Assembly (NCBI GenBank): GCA_029718625.1
Contig: CM056379.1
Location: 69,372,670 to 69,436,669 of the forward strand
Source of the DNA: Synaphobranchus kaupii
Lineage: Eukaryota; Chordata; Actinopteri; Anguilliformes; Synaphobranchidae
DNA length: 64,000 bases
Direction: 5' to 3'
A program made the position numbers and the translations under genes. Below the pieces are notes generated by a model that saw nothing but the letters and a program-made list of their open reading frames with translations, was not told where the DNA came from and made no database searches. Positions 1 through 11,360 of the stretch are shown one piece after another; within the stretch, counting starts at the first letter, position 1, and each line of letters starts with the position of its first letter.

Positions 1-780
1 TGATTCGCCTACTCAGAGGGGAGAGTCTAAAATTGCAGGGACGCTTGAATTTCCCTTGCCGCTCAACATCCCAGCCGAATATACTGACCTAGCGGAGGTT
101 TTTAGTAAGCAGAAGGCCACCACCCTCCCTCCCCACCGCCCATACGATGGTGCCATAGAACTTTATCCGGGCACCACCCATACCAGAGGGAGTCTATATT
201 CCTTATCTGCCCCAGAGTGTTTGGCTAGGAAGGAATATATTGAGGAGGCGCTTGCTAAAGGCTTCATAAGGCTGTCTACCTCGCCTGCTGGTGCAGGCTT
301 CTTCTTTGTTAAAAAGAAAGATGGAGGGTTAAGGCCTTGCATTGACTATCATTCCCTCAATGCGATAACTGTTAAGAACCGTTACCCGCTCCCTTTGATG
401 AATTCCGCTTTCGAACGCCTTCAGGGGGCAGCTATTTTTTCCAAACTCGACCTCCGCAACGCCTTATAACCTGGTGCGCATGCGTGAGGGCGATGAATGG
501 AAGACTGCCTTCAATACACATAGCGGCCACTACGAGTACCAGGTCATGCCGTTCGGGCTCACTAGCGCCCCCCTCTGTGTTTCAGGCGTTAGTGAACGAT
601 GTCCTGCGGGAGATGCTTGAGATATCTGTCTTCGTTTACTTAGACGATATTTAAATTTTCTCTTCCGACCTGCAAACGCATATCGGTCACTTAAGGCAGG
701 TTTTAAAAGCTCTTCTTGAGGCCAAGCTATTCGTCAAGGCAGAGAAGTGCTCTTTTCACGCGAGCACAGTTTCCTTCTTA
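1..780 (+). pseudogene. Gypsy pol: reverse transcriptase domain, frameshifted
   Basis: This is the polymerase part of a Gypsy Pol polyprotein, which copies element RNA into DNA. An open frame runs from the window edge to 469 and contains the typical segment [17 protein letters not shown]. The frame is lost at about 469 and again near 575. The catalytic YLDD motif is visible at 637-648 and is followed directly by an in-frame TAA at 652-654. It lies directly upstream of the RNase H segment. The family assignment is secure and the gene is clearly inactive. Confidence 0.88.
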
Positions 781-783
781 GGG

Positions 784-1425
784 TTGATTATATCAGAGGG
801 CAAAGTCTGCATGGATCTTGACAAGGTTTATGCTGTACTTGACTGGCTAACTCCTCGTTCAGTCAAGCAGGTCCAACGCTTTCTTGGTTTCACTAATTTT
901 TATAGGCGATTTATTTGTAATTTTAGCGCACTCGCCGCCCCCCTTACCGCCCTCACCAAGAAAACGTCGGCAGCTCATTTTCAGTGGAACCCCAAAGCTG
1001 ATTCCACCTTTGCTGAGCATAAAAGGAGGTTCAGTTCTGAACCTATCCTTATAACTCCCAATCCCTCCCTTCCTTTTATTGTGGAGGTGGACGCCTCTGA
1101 ATTTGGAGTAGGTGCCATTTTGTCACAGCATTCTCCCATCGATCGTAGGATGCACCCGTGTGCGTACTTCTCTCGTGCTCTCACTCCGGCTGAGATGAAT
1201 TATGACGTGGGGGATCCGGAGCTGCTGGCTGTTAAATTGGCCCTGGAGGAGTGGCGCCACTGGTTGGAGGGAGGCGAGCACCCCTTCACAGTGTGGACTG
1301 ACCACAAAAATCTGGAGTACGTCCAACAGGCTAAGAGACGCAATTCCTGGCAGGCTCGCTGGGCGTTATTTTTTACCCGGTTTAACTTCTTCCTGACCTA
1401 CCGCCCTGGGTCTAAAAATGTTTAA
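784..1425 (+). pseudogene. Gypsy pol: RT thumb/connection and RNase H domain
   Basis: This segment of about 213 codons covers the end of the reverse transcriptase and the RNase H domain, which removes the RNA strand of the RNA/DNA hybrid. The RT end shows [12 protein letters not shown]. The RNase H catalytic pattern is readable: D in [12 protein letters not shown] in [14 protein letters not shown] and D in [10 protein letters not shown]. The frame ends in a stop after RPGSKNV, where an intact element would continue toward the integrase, so another lesion lies at about 1425-1530. Confidence 0.88.
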
Positions 1426-1530
1426 ACCGGCTGCCCTGTGACGCACCTTTGACCAGTCTGACAGGCCAGGCCCACTTCTACAGAGCCCATTGTGCCAGCT
1501 GCCCAGATATTTTGATCTTTTGCTCCCGTT

Positions 1531-2409
1531 TTGTGGGATATTGAGGTGGCAGTACAGAAAGCATTGCGTCTTCATCCAGGCCCGGGGGGGGGGGGGGGGG
1601 TCCTTCTAATTCCCTTTTTTGTGCCTCCCAAAGTGAGGTTGCGGGTACTTCAGTGGGGTCATGCCTCGCAACTAGCTGCACATCCTGGCGCTCACCGCAC
1701 TAAGGATTTCCTCTCCAGACGCTTTTGGTGGCCTGGGATGGAGAGGGACGTGCGCAAATTTGTTTGCGCACGGAAAAAGGGTTCTCATCTCCCACCCTCA
1801 GGACTATTATGTCCCTTGCCCGTACCCAGCCGACCACGGAGCCATATCGCCTTGGACTTTATTACCGGATTGCCCGTATCTCAGGGCAACACGGCCATCC
1901 TCGTTATTGTCGATAGGTTCTCCAAGGCACCGCATTTTCTTGCTTTGGCCAAGTTGCCGACTGCTCTGGAGACTGCTCAGCTGGTAGTCAATCACATCTT
2001 CCGGATTCATGGATTTCCCCTAGACGTGGTATCTGACCGCGGGCCTCAATTTGTCGCCAAGTTTTGGCGCTCCTTTTGTGCACAGTTGGCCGCTTCCGTT
2101 AGTCTGTCCTCCGGTTTCCATCCGCAGACTAACGGACAAACAGAGCACACCAATCAGACTCTGGAGAACACCCTCCGCTGTTTGGCGGCCTCTAATCCCA
2201 CTCCATGGAGTTGTTATCTTCCCTGGGTGGAATATGCGCATAACACCTTGCGTAATGCCTCCACGGGGCTTTCTCCTTTGGAGGCCCAAGTGGGCTATTT
2301 GCCTCTGCTTTTTCCTGAGCTGGAAAGGAACGTGGAGGTGCCCTCTGCAGGCTCTTTTGTCCGGAGGTGTCGTGCGGTTTGGAAGCGAGTTCGTTCCTCA
2401 CTCTTGTGA
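1531..2409 (+). pseudogene. Gypsy pol: integrase core
   Basis: The integrase inserts element cDNA into host DNA. The DDE triad is visible as LDFITGLP, VVSDRGPQF and NGQTEHTNQTLE. The N-terminal zinc-binding region is damaged: the two histidines and the first cysteine (FVCARKKG) remain, but the usual second cysteine is missing from a shortened stretch. A run of about 13 G at 1582-1597 may be a further lesion. The frame stops at 2409 just before the C-terminal domain, which continues downstream. Confidence 0.88.
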
Positions 2410-2907
2410 GCTTCAGCCACTCAGAAGGCTTCCGCCGACAGACATCGTCGGTCAGCTCCCTCCTATCGGGTGGGCCAGCGAGTCTGGCTCTCCACGCGGG
2501 ATTTGCCACTGCGGGTTGAGTCTCACAAGCTCGCTCCGCGCTATGTGGGTCCCTTCAAGATCGTCCACAAAATTAACCCGGTTACTGTCCGCCTCCAATT
2601 ACCACGCTCCATGCGCATTCACCCTACTTTTCCCATTTCCCGATTAAAGCCGTTACTTGTCAGTCCTTTGTCCCCTCCTGAGAGACCCCCTCCTCCTCCA
2701 CAGCTCGTGGAGGGAGGTTCAGCTTATACGGTCCGCCACATTCTGGCGGAGAGACGGGTGGGTAGGGGGTTTCAGTTTTTGGTGGATTGGGAGGGTTACA
2801 GCCCTGAGGAACGATGTTGGGTCCCATCAAGAAATATTTTGGACCCCGAATTGATTAGGGATTTCCATAGAGATAGGCCTGGGGGATCATCTGGGGCCGT
2901 TCCTTAG
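2410..2907 (+). pseudogene. Gypsy pol: integrase C-terminal domain and chromodomain
   Basis: The frame resumes after the stop at 2409. It encodes the integrase C-terminal GPY/F-like module ([22 protein letters not shown]), a proline-rich linker and a chromodomain ([17 protein letters not shown]). In chromoviruses this last domain directs integration to particular chromatin. The stop at 2905-2907 falls directly before the polypurine tract, the usual arrangement in this group. The segment itself is intact, but its upstream part is broken. Confidence 0.88.
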
Positions 2908-2920
2908 GGGGGGGGGGTCC
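2905..2920 (+). other. Polypurine tract of the Gypsy element
   Basis: A stretch of TAG followed by 11 G and TCC lies immediately before the LTR start TGTCATGG. This is the normal site for priming second-strand DNA synthesis. An all-G tract is typical of this Gypsy group in fish. Confidence 0.7.
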
Positions 2921-3560
2921 TGTCATGGTACATGCCTATCTCTCCTCTTTTTCTACGGGTTTCTTCCTGCGGCATCGTGTATACAATCCATCGGATTCTT
3001 TTCTGCGCTCCGTCTCGGGCTTTTGATTTTCCACGTTAATTATTAGTTTCACCTGTCGAGTTACCTGCTAGGTACTTAAGTCCTCTTCAGCTTCCTGGCG
3101 CTTCTTTCTCATATTGTGCCTACTCTATGTCAGGGTTGGTTGTGTCTAGCTCCTCTGTACTTCGCTAATAGGATAACTCTTATTTTCTCCTTCAGAGTGG
3201 TTAGACTGCCCTTGAAGCTCTTAGGGGAATCTTTTCCTTTTCTCCTTCTGACTTCTCTTATTCTCTCGTGTTGTTGTCGAGAGTGAGAGGTTAATTTTGT
3301 TTATTTCATTTATTTTCACCATTTAGCGGGCGTTATAGTCTACGTTCCGTAGGTGATTCTCTGTTTTATTACCTTTTGAGCCTATGCTTCTATCTCTGTT
3401 TAGGGAGTCTCTTTTCTTTCACCTAATTACTCGTGTCTACGATCTACACCTGTTTTATTGGATCGTTCCTTGTTTGGCGCTGCCAGGGAGTGTTATTTCC
3501 CTTTTTCTGTTTTTCAGTTATTTTATTTCTCTGAGACTCTTTTTGTGGTCCTCGCTTACA
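2921..3560 (+). repeat. 3' LTR of the Gypsy element
   Basis: The LTR starts with TGTCATGGTAC directly after the polypurine tract. The end is not certain. The best candidate is CGCTTACA ending at 3560, giving a 640-bp LTR with TG...CA ends. The 5' LTR is outside the window, so the two copies cannot be compared. Confidence 0.65.
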
Positions 3561-5287
3561 TGAGTGACTTTTTCTGAAACCGTTTTGGCTTAGTTGCTAT
3601 TAGATACTATTTTATTTTCATGTTATCGTACATAATATAGGCTATGGCCTATATACTTGTCACTTATGGCATAGCAAATGCTCATTCCAATTTACTGTGA
3701 GCTGATATGTGGTAGATTAATGTAAAAACTTTCCTTAGAGTCATTATGAATAGAAACATAAAAATCTTCAAGAAAACGACAGAAAAATGCAATCCCGGGG
3801 CAAAAGTATACATACTGTAGAGTACAGGGAAAAGTGATGTTTTATTGAGGTACAAGAGTGAATGATTAGGCTACATATTTAGGTGTATGTAACACTGTGA
3901 TATCAATGTTTTTATCTTAATCCATCAGAAAGAGCAAATGTATATGCTTTATATATTTTAAAACAAATTTTATTAATTTTATGACATGTTTTGCATAGGG
4001 GTTTTGGACCCACAGATATCTACCCCCTAAACTGATGAACATATAGTAATCCCCACTTGAAAATGAGCCAAAACTGTTGATTTGTAGTTCAATGTATCAT
4101 CATTTTTTTTATTTAGAGCAGTGCACAATTTTGCCATTTGAATAGATTTGGAGACACTAATGGACAACAGGGTACACTGCCTATATTTTGCATCATAGAC
4201 CTTTAGTAGTTCTGCATATCATCCTCAGATTTTGCACACTTGTTGACATGGCGTTTATGATCCAGGAAATGTATATATTTACCTCTTTTCCCTTATGTAG
4301 CTCTCAGTATTTTGTTCAAAACTAAAGAAAAGCATTTTTTTTTGCATTTTTCCAAAGTTTCTTTGCATTTGTGGCACTTTATTTTGATTTAAATTATGAA
4401 AATAAACAAATCTAAGTTCGTATTGTAAAGGGTACACCTGTCTTTTTTCATTTAAGCCATTTACCAAGTTTATGTGATGCTCACACCTGGAGTTATAAAG
4501 CCTTTAACAGGGCACCCCCTAAATAGATGAGAATTTACCAAATTTGCCATCTGCGCCAAGGGGTTAAAGCCCCCCCTAGTTAGAATTACTGGGCCTTTTA
4601 TCCTATTTTTACCTCTACCTATTGGGGGCTTCACCTTGCCTCCTCCCACAGGGGCAGGTCCTTTCCCTTGATACCCTACACCAGTTTTTTCCGTGCCCTC
4701 CTTCCATATGGCATTCATTTATACTGTAGTTTGATGAAAGGCTATGATCTAATTATATAGGAAATGGCCTGGCCATGATTTGACCATAGTAGTTCAATAA
4801 ATGATAATACAGTGATCTAATAGGTTAAAATAATACTAACTAAGTTTTTCCAATCTTATTTCCACAGACTGTGTACTGTGTACGTGTGGGTGCGTTATGG
4901 AATACAAATTAACATTTTTTCTATAATATGCAAGATTCTTTCGTAGTAATATAATCTTTAATTCTGATGTTTATAAAGAAAAAGGAAATGTATTCTTGGA
5001 TCTAATAAGCTCTATATACAACCCTTGAATGTTCACACACACAAAGCATTCCTTCAGTCATATCCTGCCTCAGCCCCCTCTGGCCTAAAGTCTCACAGCC
5101 TTGATTCCAGACATACAGACACAAGTGGGAGAAGAGCTTTATTATCGTTTCCCAGCAATTCTCTCTTTTCCCTGCCTGCTTGAATATTTTGGTAGAGATA
5201 ACTACCCCGGCCGGGCCTTTGAAGTGTTCAGGGAGGCGAGCATCTGTTCGCCTGTGTGTGTGTGTGTGTCTGAATGTGTCTTGTAAG
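3561..5287. other. Unassigned AT-rich DNA
   Basis: I see no credible coding region, RNA gene or terminal repeat pair here. Short open frames on the minus strand at 4279-4718 have no recognisable domains. A short TG microsatellite lies at about 5255-5270. Confidence 0.5.
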
Positions 5288-5410
5288 CAATAATGACCGA
5301 GGAGCCGGGCATTACACAGTTTAAATGCCTGACGCGGAGGTAGTAAATTGTCCGAGGCGCAGCCGAGGGGCATTTAAACTGTGTAATGCCCGGCTCCGAG
5401 GTCATTATTG
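5288..5410. repeat. 123-bp near-perfect hairpin
   Basis: Two 42-bp arms with only two mismatches face each other. The left arm starts CAATAATGACC and the right arm ends GGTCATTATTG. The loop is about 39 bp. The arms contain GAGCCGGGCATTACACA, which recurs in altered form at about 6371-6400 near the right end of the next element. The hairpin is therefore probably two inverted copies of a transposon end. Confidence 0.75.
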
Positions 5411-6452
5411 CGCTTATACCATGGTTACCAACAATTATTATATATAGTTACATTTATATTTATTGATTTTTATCGGCTTTATCAGCTGAAATTTAAATAT
5501 CCTTCCGAGGCCATTTTGGCATGTAGTTTGCCGTTGTCATGCAAAACTGCTCGTTGATAGTTCTATTTGAACAGAAAACATCTCGTTGCTAATTCTGTTT
5601 CTCGTTACTAGTTCTATTTTGTCTGTAGTTATGCAAAAACCTCTCGTTGGTAGTTCTGAAAACAATTGATTCTATAAGGAAGCAAATAGTTCCTTCTCAA
5701 CTTTATACCATAAAATTAGCACCAATTTTGGTTATTTTTTGTCATTAGTTACATTATTTAAGAAAATTGCATGAAACCGCAACTCAATTTACCTCCCTAT
5801 CTCCGTCTTGCTTTTTAAAAATGCTTTGGTCATGCAGCCTATTAAACAGCCCATGCTAAGGAAATTGCATTTCAGATTAGCATCATGAGATGGGAATATC
5901 TAAAAAAAATTGCCTACCGGTACTATAGATACAAAGTTTGTTACTGTTAGATGTAACTTGTCATATCTAAGACATTTCGCTTGATAAAATGTTTTTTAAT
6001 ACACAGATTAACGTGCTTTGTGAAGTAACTTGCTCGCACTCGCAACCAGCGTTGCTTACGTTAGCGTTACATTACATTAGGTAAAGCCCAACTATGTTAG
6101 CTACATTCATATTTCTAAACTGAATAAATACTGCATCTCTAACCACAAAACTGCTTTGCTAGATTAAAGTTGTTGTAGCTAACTAAGATATTTGGCGAAG
6201 ACAAACTTTTAAAATCAGCGGATTTAGCGTTATTTGCCGGCTTTATTAATCAGCTGTTGGTGATGCTATGGTTACCATTCAAAAAACGGTCTACTCTATG
6301 GTGCTGGCAGCAGATAATGTAGACGGCGTATTAATTTAGAACAGTGATTAAAATGTTGCCAGCGCTACTTCAGAGCCGGGCGGTTACACAAATTAAATGC
6401 CCACCCTCCAGCCAATCAGAATCGAGTATTTATCCAAGCCATGGTATAATGT
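5411..6452. mobile_element. Candidate non-autonomous DNA transposon (MITE-like)
   Basis: Short inverted ends match: TTATACCATGG at 5414-5424 and its complement at 6439-6449. An inner block near the right end (about 6371-6405) resembles the hairpin arm at 5290-5330. There is no coding capacity. I do not recognise the superfamily, and the boundaries are approximate. Confidence 0.45.
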
Positions 6453-7094
6453 CTAAAAATTAGAGATTATATGTGTGAATATATAAATGTGTTTTATTCT
6501 GGCTTAATTGGACACTTCAGATAGATTAGGAAGTGTATGCGTTTGTGAGACTGAATGTGTCTTTGACTGAAAATGAGTGAACGTAGCCGTTTTGCAATCA
6601 GGCCCAGACGCTGCCTCATACTGTAAACAACCATGTATTGACCATTTCAGACAAGAATACCTTGGCTGACTTCTCTGGAATGCTGAGGGAGTTCTTGCTC
6701 AGATCCCTCCAAAAAGGCCAGCAATTAAAAAGTATGAATGGGTCTATTTTCCGGTGTGTTTGTTCTGGTTCAAGAGGAACATTAGAACTGTTTTGCCTGA
6801 CATAGAAAAACATCTTCATATTAACACAACTGTTTCACAAGCAGGCCATACATTGGTTTGTAATGATATATATATATATTTATATAGCATATAGTATATT
6901 GTGTATAATCAAATATAGTGGTAATATATTATTTTAGGCCTCATCATTCCCCCTCATGCATTTTCCTGTAAGAATACCTGGGTGGAAGCTGAGGGGCACT
7001 CCCTCAATCCCCCTACCCTTACACCCTGAACAGTGCCTACCATGATTATATAAATATTGATTACACCAATAATATTCAGACACATTCTGGATGA
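6453..7094. other. Unassigned DNA left of the pogo-like fragment
   Basis: AT-rich sequence with a short TA repeat at about 6870-6885. It could include an intron or flank of the decayed transposase to its right, but nothing supports that directly. Confidence 0.4.
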
Positions 7095-7340
7095 TTAATT
7101 TTCATACCTGAATTTTCTTCCACAGCGTTCAGGCATGCCAGCACTGTGATGTGGTGCTTGAAGGTAGGGATGTTTGCACCCCTTGCTGACCAGCACCTTG
7201 CAGTGAGGTTTTCCCATCTGAAACCCTGACTCATTACAGTTGTAGATTTGTCTGGGTTTCTCCATTAGCCCATTCTCTTCTACCATGGCCTTCAGCATGA
7301 AGTTAAAGTAATGGGCAATGTTCCTCTCCCTGGCACACCT
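7095..7340 (-). pseudogene. Fragment of a pogo/Tigger-like DDE transposase
   Basis: On the minus strand the text KPRQIYNCNESGFQMGKP followed by VLVSKG is typical of the first catalytic region of DDE_1 (pogo/Tigger) transposases, where the usual residue is D in NxDESG; here it is N. Downstream, HHSAGMPERCG looks like a frameshifted form of the conserved block after it. The segment ends at a good splice-donor-like AGGTATGA. Only about 80 codons remain. It is a relic, and assignment below DDE_1 is not possible. Confidence 0.55.
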
Positions 7341-7829
7341 GATTCTCCTTCTTGTTGCTAGTGTTGCTTTCTACTTTGTAGAGCCTGACTGCCTCATGGT
7401 CATCCCCTACTTGCATGCTTGTATTGCCCTCAGCATTGCCTCCTTCCTCCACAGACATCTCTATTGGGCCTTGTTCATCTGTAAAAATGTCCAAAAATAA
7501 ATTTCTGCACTCTCCCCGCACATTATTCCAATAATATTAATATGTGATCAATGTGTTCTATGAGAATGGCTAAATTATAAGTAGAAAAAAAGTTTATAAG
7601 CATTTTAAATGTGATGTTTAAATTTCTCAATTTGTCAAAAAAGGCAAACTTGAGGATTCCTACATTATTGATTGCAAAGAATAAAAATGTGAATCTAATA
7701 ATACTACTATCTTAATTATATCTAATTATTATCCATCAAATGGATCTACATATTAAAGTACCCCAGATAGCAAACAGTTGGTGGGCCACTGGTGGCCCGT
7801 TGGTGGCATTGTTGGCGACCCAACAGCGG
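7341..7829. other. Unassigned DNA
   Basis: A 72-codon minus-strand frame (7303-7521) overlaps the end of the pogo-like relic in another frame and matches nothing I know. The rest is AT-rich, with a GC-rich turn at 7770-7830 that leads into the minisatellite. Confidence 0.35.
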
Positions 7830-8062
7830 AAACCCCTGGCGGTGCACTGGCGTTTTGCTCATCGGTTCTCCAGCGGTCCATCAACAGTATAGTGGCGGCA
7901 CAGCAGCAAAACCACAGGCGGTGCACTGGCGTTTCTTTCATCGGTTCTCTAGCGGTCCACCAGCGGGTATAGTGGCGGCTCAGGAGTGGAAACCACTGGC
8001 GGTGCACTGGCCTTTTGCTCATCGGTTCTCCAGTGGTCCACTAGCAGGTAAAGATCTTTTCA
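7830..8062. repeat. Minisatellite, about three copies of an 80-bp unit
   Basis: The block GGTGCACTGG followed by the C-rich text TCATCGGTTCTC recurs at 7841, 7920 and 8001, giving periods of 79 and 81 bp. The units differ by point changes and small indels. The open frames across it on both strands are a by-product of the repeats. Confidence 0.8.
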
Positions 8063-8123
8063 GCCCGTTGTCCGCTGGTATGCCGAAAGTATGAGGGGCC
8101 GTTTAGGCCATAATTCATGTTGG

Positions 8124-8886
8124 ACCTCTCACATACATATATTCTCTCTCTCACATACATATATTCTCACTCTCACATACATATACTCTCTCTCGCATAC
8201 ATATATTCTCACTCTCACATACATATATTCTCACTCTCACATACATATATTCTCACTCTCACATACATATATTCTCTCTCTCACATACATATATTCTCAC
8301 TCTCACATACATATACTCTCTCGCATACATATATTCTCACTCTCACATACATATATTCTCTCTCACATACATATATTCTCACTCTCACATACATATATTC
8401 TCTCACATACATATATTCTCACTCACATACATATATTCTCTCTCACATACATATATTCTCACTCTCACATACATATATTCTCTCACATACATATATTCTC
8501 ACTCACATACATATATTCTCTCTCACATACATATATTCTCACTCTCACATACATATATTCTCACTCACATACATACATTCTCACTATCACATACATATAT
8601 TCTCACTCTCACATACATATATTCTCTCTCACATACATATATTTTCACTCTCACATACATATATTCTCACTCACATACATATATTCTCACTCTCACATAC
8701 ATATATTCTCACTCTCACATACATATATTTTCACTCTCACATACATATATTCTCACTCTCACATACATACATTCTCACTCTCATATACATATATTCTCAC
8801 TCACATACATATATTCTCACTCTCACATACATACATTCTCACTCTCATATACGTATATTCTCACTCTCACATACATATATTCTCAG
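8124..8886. repeat. Minisatellite array, left arm of the foldback element
   Basis: About 40 units of CTCTCACATACATATATT with variable CTC/ACTC spacers. The long open frames across it (HIHIFSLSHTYILT repeats in two frames) are created by the repeat and should not be called genes. The array turns into its own complement at about 8885-8950. Confidence 0.9.
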
Positions 8887-9900
8887 AGAGAATGTATGTA
8901 TGTAAGAGTGATAATATATGTATGTGAGAGTAGAATGTATGTATGTGAGAGAAAGTATATATATATATGGAAGGCACTTACATGAAACGGAAGGCACTTA
9001 CATGAAACAGAAGGAAGTTAGTTTATGGAATTGTGATTGGCTCAGAAGCTGACTGGTACCATAGATATACATAGATACCTCAGTTGCCCTATTCAAATCT
9101 TCACGGCTGCCAAATTAGGGCGGTCAAGATCTGTGTAAAAACAAACGGTACTGTATACAGGCACGACTTCACACCAGCGTTGCGTTGTGGCATTATCTAA
9201 ACAAATAACGTTAGTTTACTACTACGTTCATTCACTACGCAAACAGACCAGTGAACCGTTATAATTTGGTAATCATGTACTAGCTAATGCTAAAAAATAA
9301 TCACATCACTTGCTAACGTTAGCTTGTTTAATGCAAGTCTAAGTAGCCAAAGCCGTTTGCTATACGAAGCATTGCTTTTGTTGGTTAGTTAGCTAACATT
9401 AGCAAGTGGTGTGATTATCTTTTAGGATTACTACATGGTTACAAAATGATAACGGTTCATTTGTCTGTTTGCACAGTGATTAAACTTAGTAGCAAGCTAA
9501 CGTTAGTTACCTTTTCCTCGACCGAGAGTCCCAGTTGCCAAAGTGTTGTGGAGTGTTATATCGTGCAGGATGGCAGACTGTCTCCGAGCAAGTCCAAGCT
9601 GACCTGCTGAGGATTCTTAAGGTAGCTACAGGCGCAGAATGACACACCGCTGACCTGGCCTCAAGAGATCAGGACAATACACTGCCTGTTTTAGGCAGTG
9701 ATAATATATTATGCATTACTCCGATTTCCTGTTGTAATAGCCTACATGTATCTGGTCTTCCCCCTCCACGATGCGTGGGAACTTAGCCTGTATGGCATAT
9801 TATAGTAACAGTGCAGACGTAACTTAACAGGGCGAATGGGAAAATAAGGAATCCAGTAGTTGTTTATATCGATGGTACCAGCCAGCTTCTGAGCCAATCA

Positions 9901-10130
9901 CATTACATTACATTACATTACAGGCATTTAGCAGACGCTCTTATCCAGAGCGACTTACACAACTTTTTTTTATTATTATTACATTTATCCATTCATACAG
10001 CTGGATATATACTGAAGCAAGTCAGGTTAAGTACCTTGCTTAAGGGTACAACGGCAGTGTCCTACCTGGGAATCGAACCTACAACCTTTCGGTTACAAGC
10101 CCAGTTCCTTAACCATTACACTACACTGCC
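9901..10130 (-). repeat. tRNA-derived SINE
   Basis: On the minus strand the element starts GGCAGTGTAGTGTAATGG at 10130. It carries a polymerase III box B (GGTTCGATTCC) and ends with the tail GAGCGTCTGCTAAATGCC plus a short ATTAC-type repeat near 9901. This layout is familiar from fish SINEs. It interrupts the right arm of the foldback element between ...GAGCCAATCA and CGATTCC..., which are contiguous in the left arm. Confidence 0.85.
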
Positions 10131-10255
10131 TGTTTGGTAGCTACAATACACTGCCACGATTCCATAAACTAACTTCCTTCCGTTTCGTGTAAGTGCCTTC
10201 CGTTTTGTGTAAGTGACTTCCGTTTCATGTAAGTGCCTTCCATATATATATATAC

Positions 10256-10800
10256 TTTCTCTCACATACATACATTCTACTCTCACATACATACATTCTC
10301 TTATGAGAATACATGTATGTGAAAGTGAGAATATATGTATATGAGAGTGAGAATGTATGTATGTGAGAGTGAGAATATATGTATGTGAGAGTGAGAATAT
10401 ATGTATGTGAGAGTGAGAATATATGTATGTGAGAGTGAGAATATATGTATGTGAGAGTGAGAATATATGTATGTGAGTGAGAATATATGTATGTGAGAGT
10501 GAGAATATATGTATGTGTGAGAGAGAATATATGTATGTGAGAGTGAGAATATATGTATGTGAGAGAGAGTATATATGTATGTGAGAGTGAGAATATATGT
10601 ATGTGAGAGTGAAAATATATGTATGTGAGAGTGAGAATATATGTATGTGAGAGTGAGAATATATGTATGTGAGTGAGAATATATGTATGTGAGAGTGAGA
10701 ATATATGTATGTGAGAGAGAGAATATATGTATGTGAGAGTGAGAATATATGTATGTGAGAGAGAATATATGTACGTGAGAGAGAATATATGTATGTGAGA
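10256..10800. repeat. Minisatellite array, right arm of the foldback element
   Basis: This is the inverted counterpart of the left array (ATATATGTATGTGAGAGTGAGA units). It is shorter, about 545 bp against about 760 bp on the left, so the two arms have changed copy number independently. Confidence 0.9.
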
Positions 10801-10843
10801 GGTCCAACATGAATTATGGCCTAAACGGCCCCTCATACGAAAG

Positions 10844-11210
10844 GCTGCCTGGTCGCACAGTTGGATCATCGCCCATATTTAACCTATTAAAGTTTTAGAT
10901 TATCATATGTTTTGCATTTCTACACAATTTAAAATTTTGCTCCAATTAAATGTAAACTATATCAACTATATGTTACTGCATACATTTTGATGTTGTTATT
11001 TAAATGTAGCACAAAGCATATTTTCTTTATGGAATTATTTGTTAATTTTAAAATATTCATTTTCACAAAATCATTGAAATTTATAAAAATATATTTAGAA
11101 CATTTAATTATAATTAATTGTTACATTATAATGTAAATGGTACATTATAAAATGTACATATGCAATAAATTAATTGTGGTATGAATTAACAATGACAAAT
11201 ACACATTATA
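10844..11210. other. AT-rich DNA without recognisable features
   Basis: Very AT-rich spacer between the foldback element and the Tc1-type fragment. No coding or structural signal was seen. Confidence 0.45.
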
Positions 11211-11360
11211 CAGTGCCCTATGTAAGTATTGGGACAAGGAAGCATTTTCACTTCATTTGGCTCTATACTCCCAAAAGTTCAGATTTGAAATCAAACCATT
11301 CATATAATGTTAATTTGTCCCAATACTTTAGTTGGCCTGAAATAGGGGGACTACGTAAAA
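11211..11360. mobile_element. Short Tc1/mariner-type MITE fragment
   Basis: Starts after a TA dinucleotide with CAGTGCCCTATGTAAGTA, followed by TTGGGACA. An inverted counterpart TGTCCCAATACTTT lies at about 11317-11330. The text resembles the ends of Tc1-type elements. The right end is not clear, and the element is probably truncated. Confidence 0.5.

Larger units (their letters stand above)
1..3560 (+). mobile_element. Gypsy (Ty3) LTR retrotransposon, 3' part, chromodomain type
   Basis: The domain order reverse transcriptase, RNase H, integrase, chromodomain, poly-G polypurine tract and LTR identifies a Ty3/Gypsy element of the chromovirus type common in fish. The gag, protease and 5' LTR lie off the left edge of the window. 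The pol reading frame is broken by several frameshifts and stops, so this copy is dead. The 3' LTR end is an estimate based on a terminal CA. Confidence 0.9.
8090..10837. mobile_element. Large foldback transposon-like element with 6-bp direct repeats
   Basis: The outer ends are exact inverted repeats: TATGAGGGGCCGTTTAGGCC from 8090 and its complement ending at 10837. The inverted symmetry continues inward. It covers mirrored minisatellites, a block with GGAAGGCACTTACATGAAAC, a block with TTGGCTCAGAAGC, and an innermost block (about 9238-9323 against 9391-9473). Only about 67 bp of loop is left. A 6-bp direct repeat CGAAAG flanks the element (8084-8089 and 10838-10843), as expected for a target duplication. 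No transposase is present. The right arm has a SINE insertion and about 230 extra bases. Confidence 0.8.

Noticed and set aside
8091..8927. Long open frames (278 and 262 codons) rich in HIHIFSLSHTYILT
   Set aside because: They are created by the CTCACATACATATATT minisatellite, are open in more than one frame and have no domain. The same holds for 10225-10869.
8124..10800. CRISPR-like array
   Set aside because: The repeats are contiguous microsatellite-like units without unique spacers, in a vertebrate-type genome.
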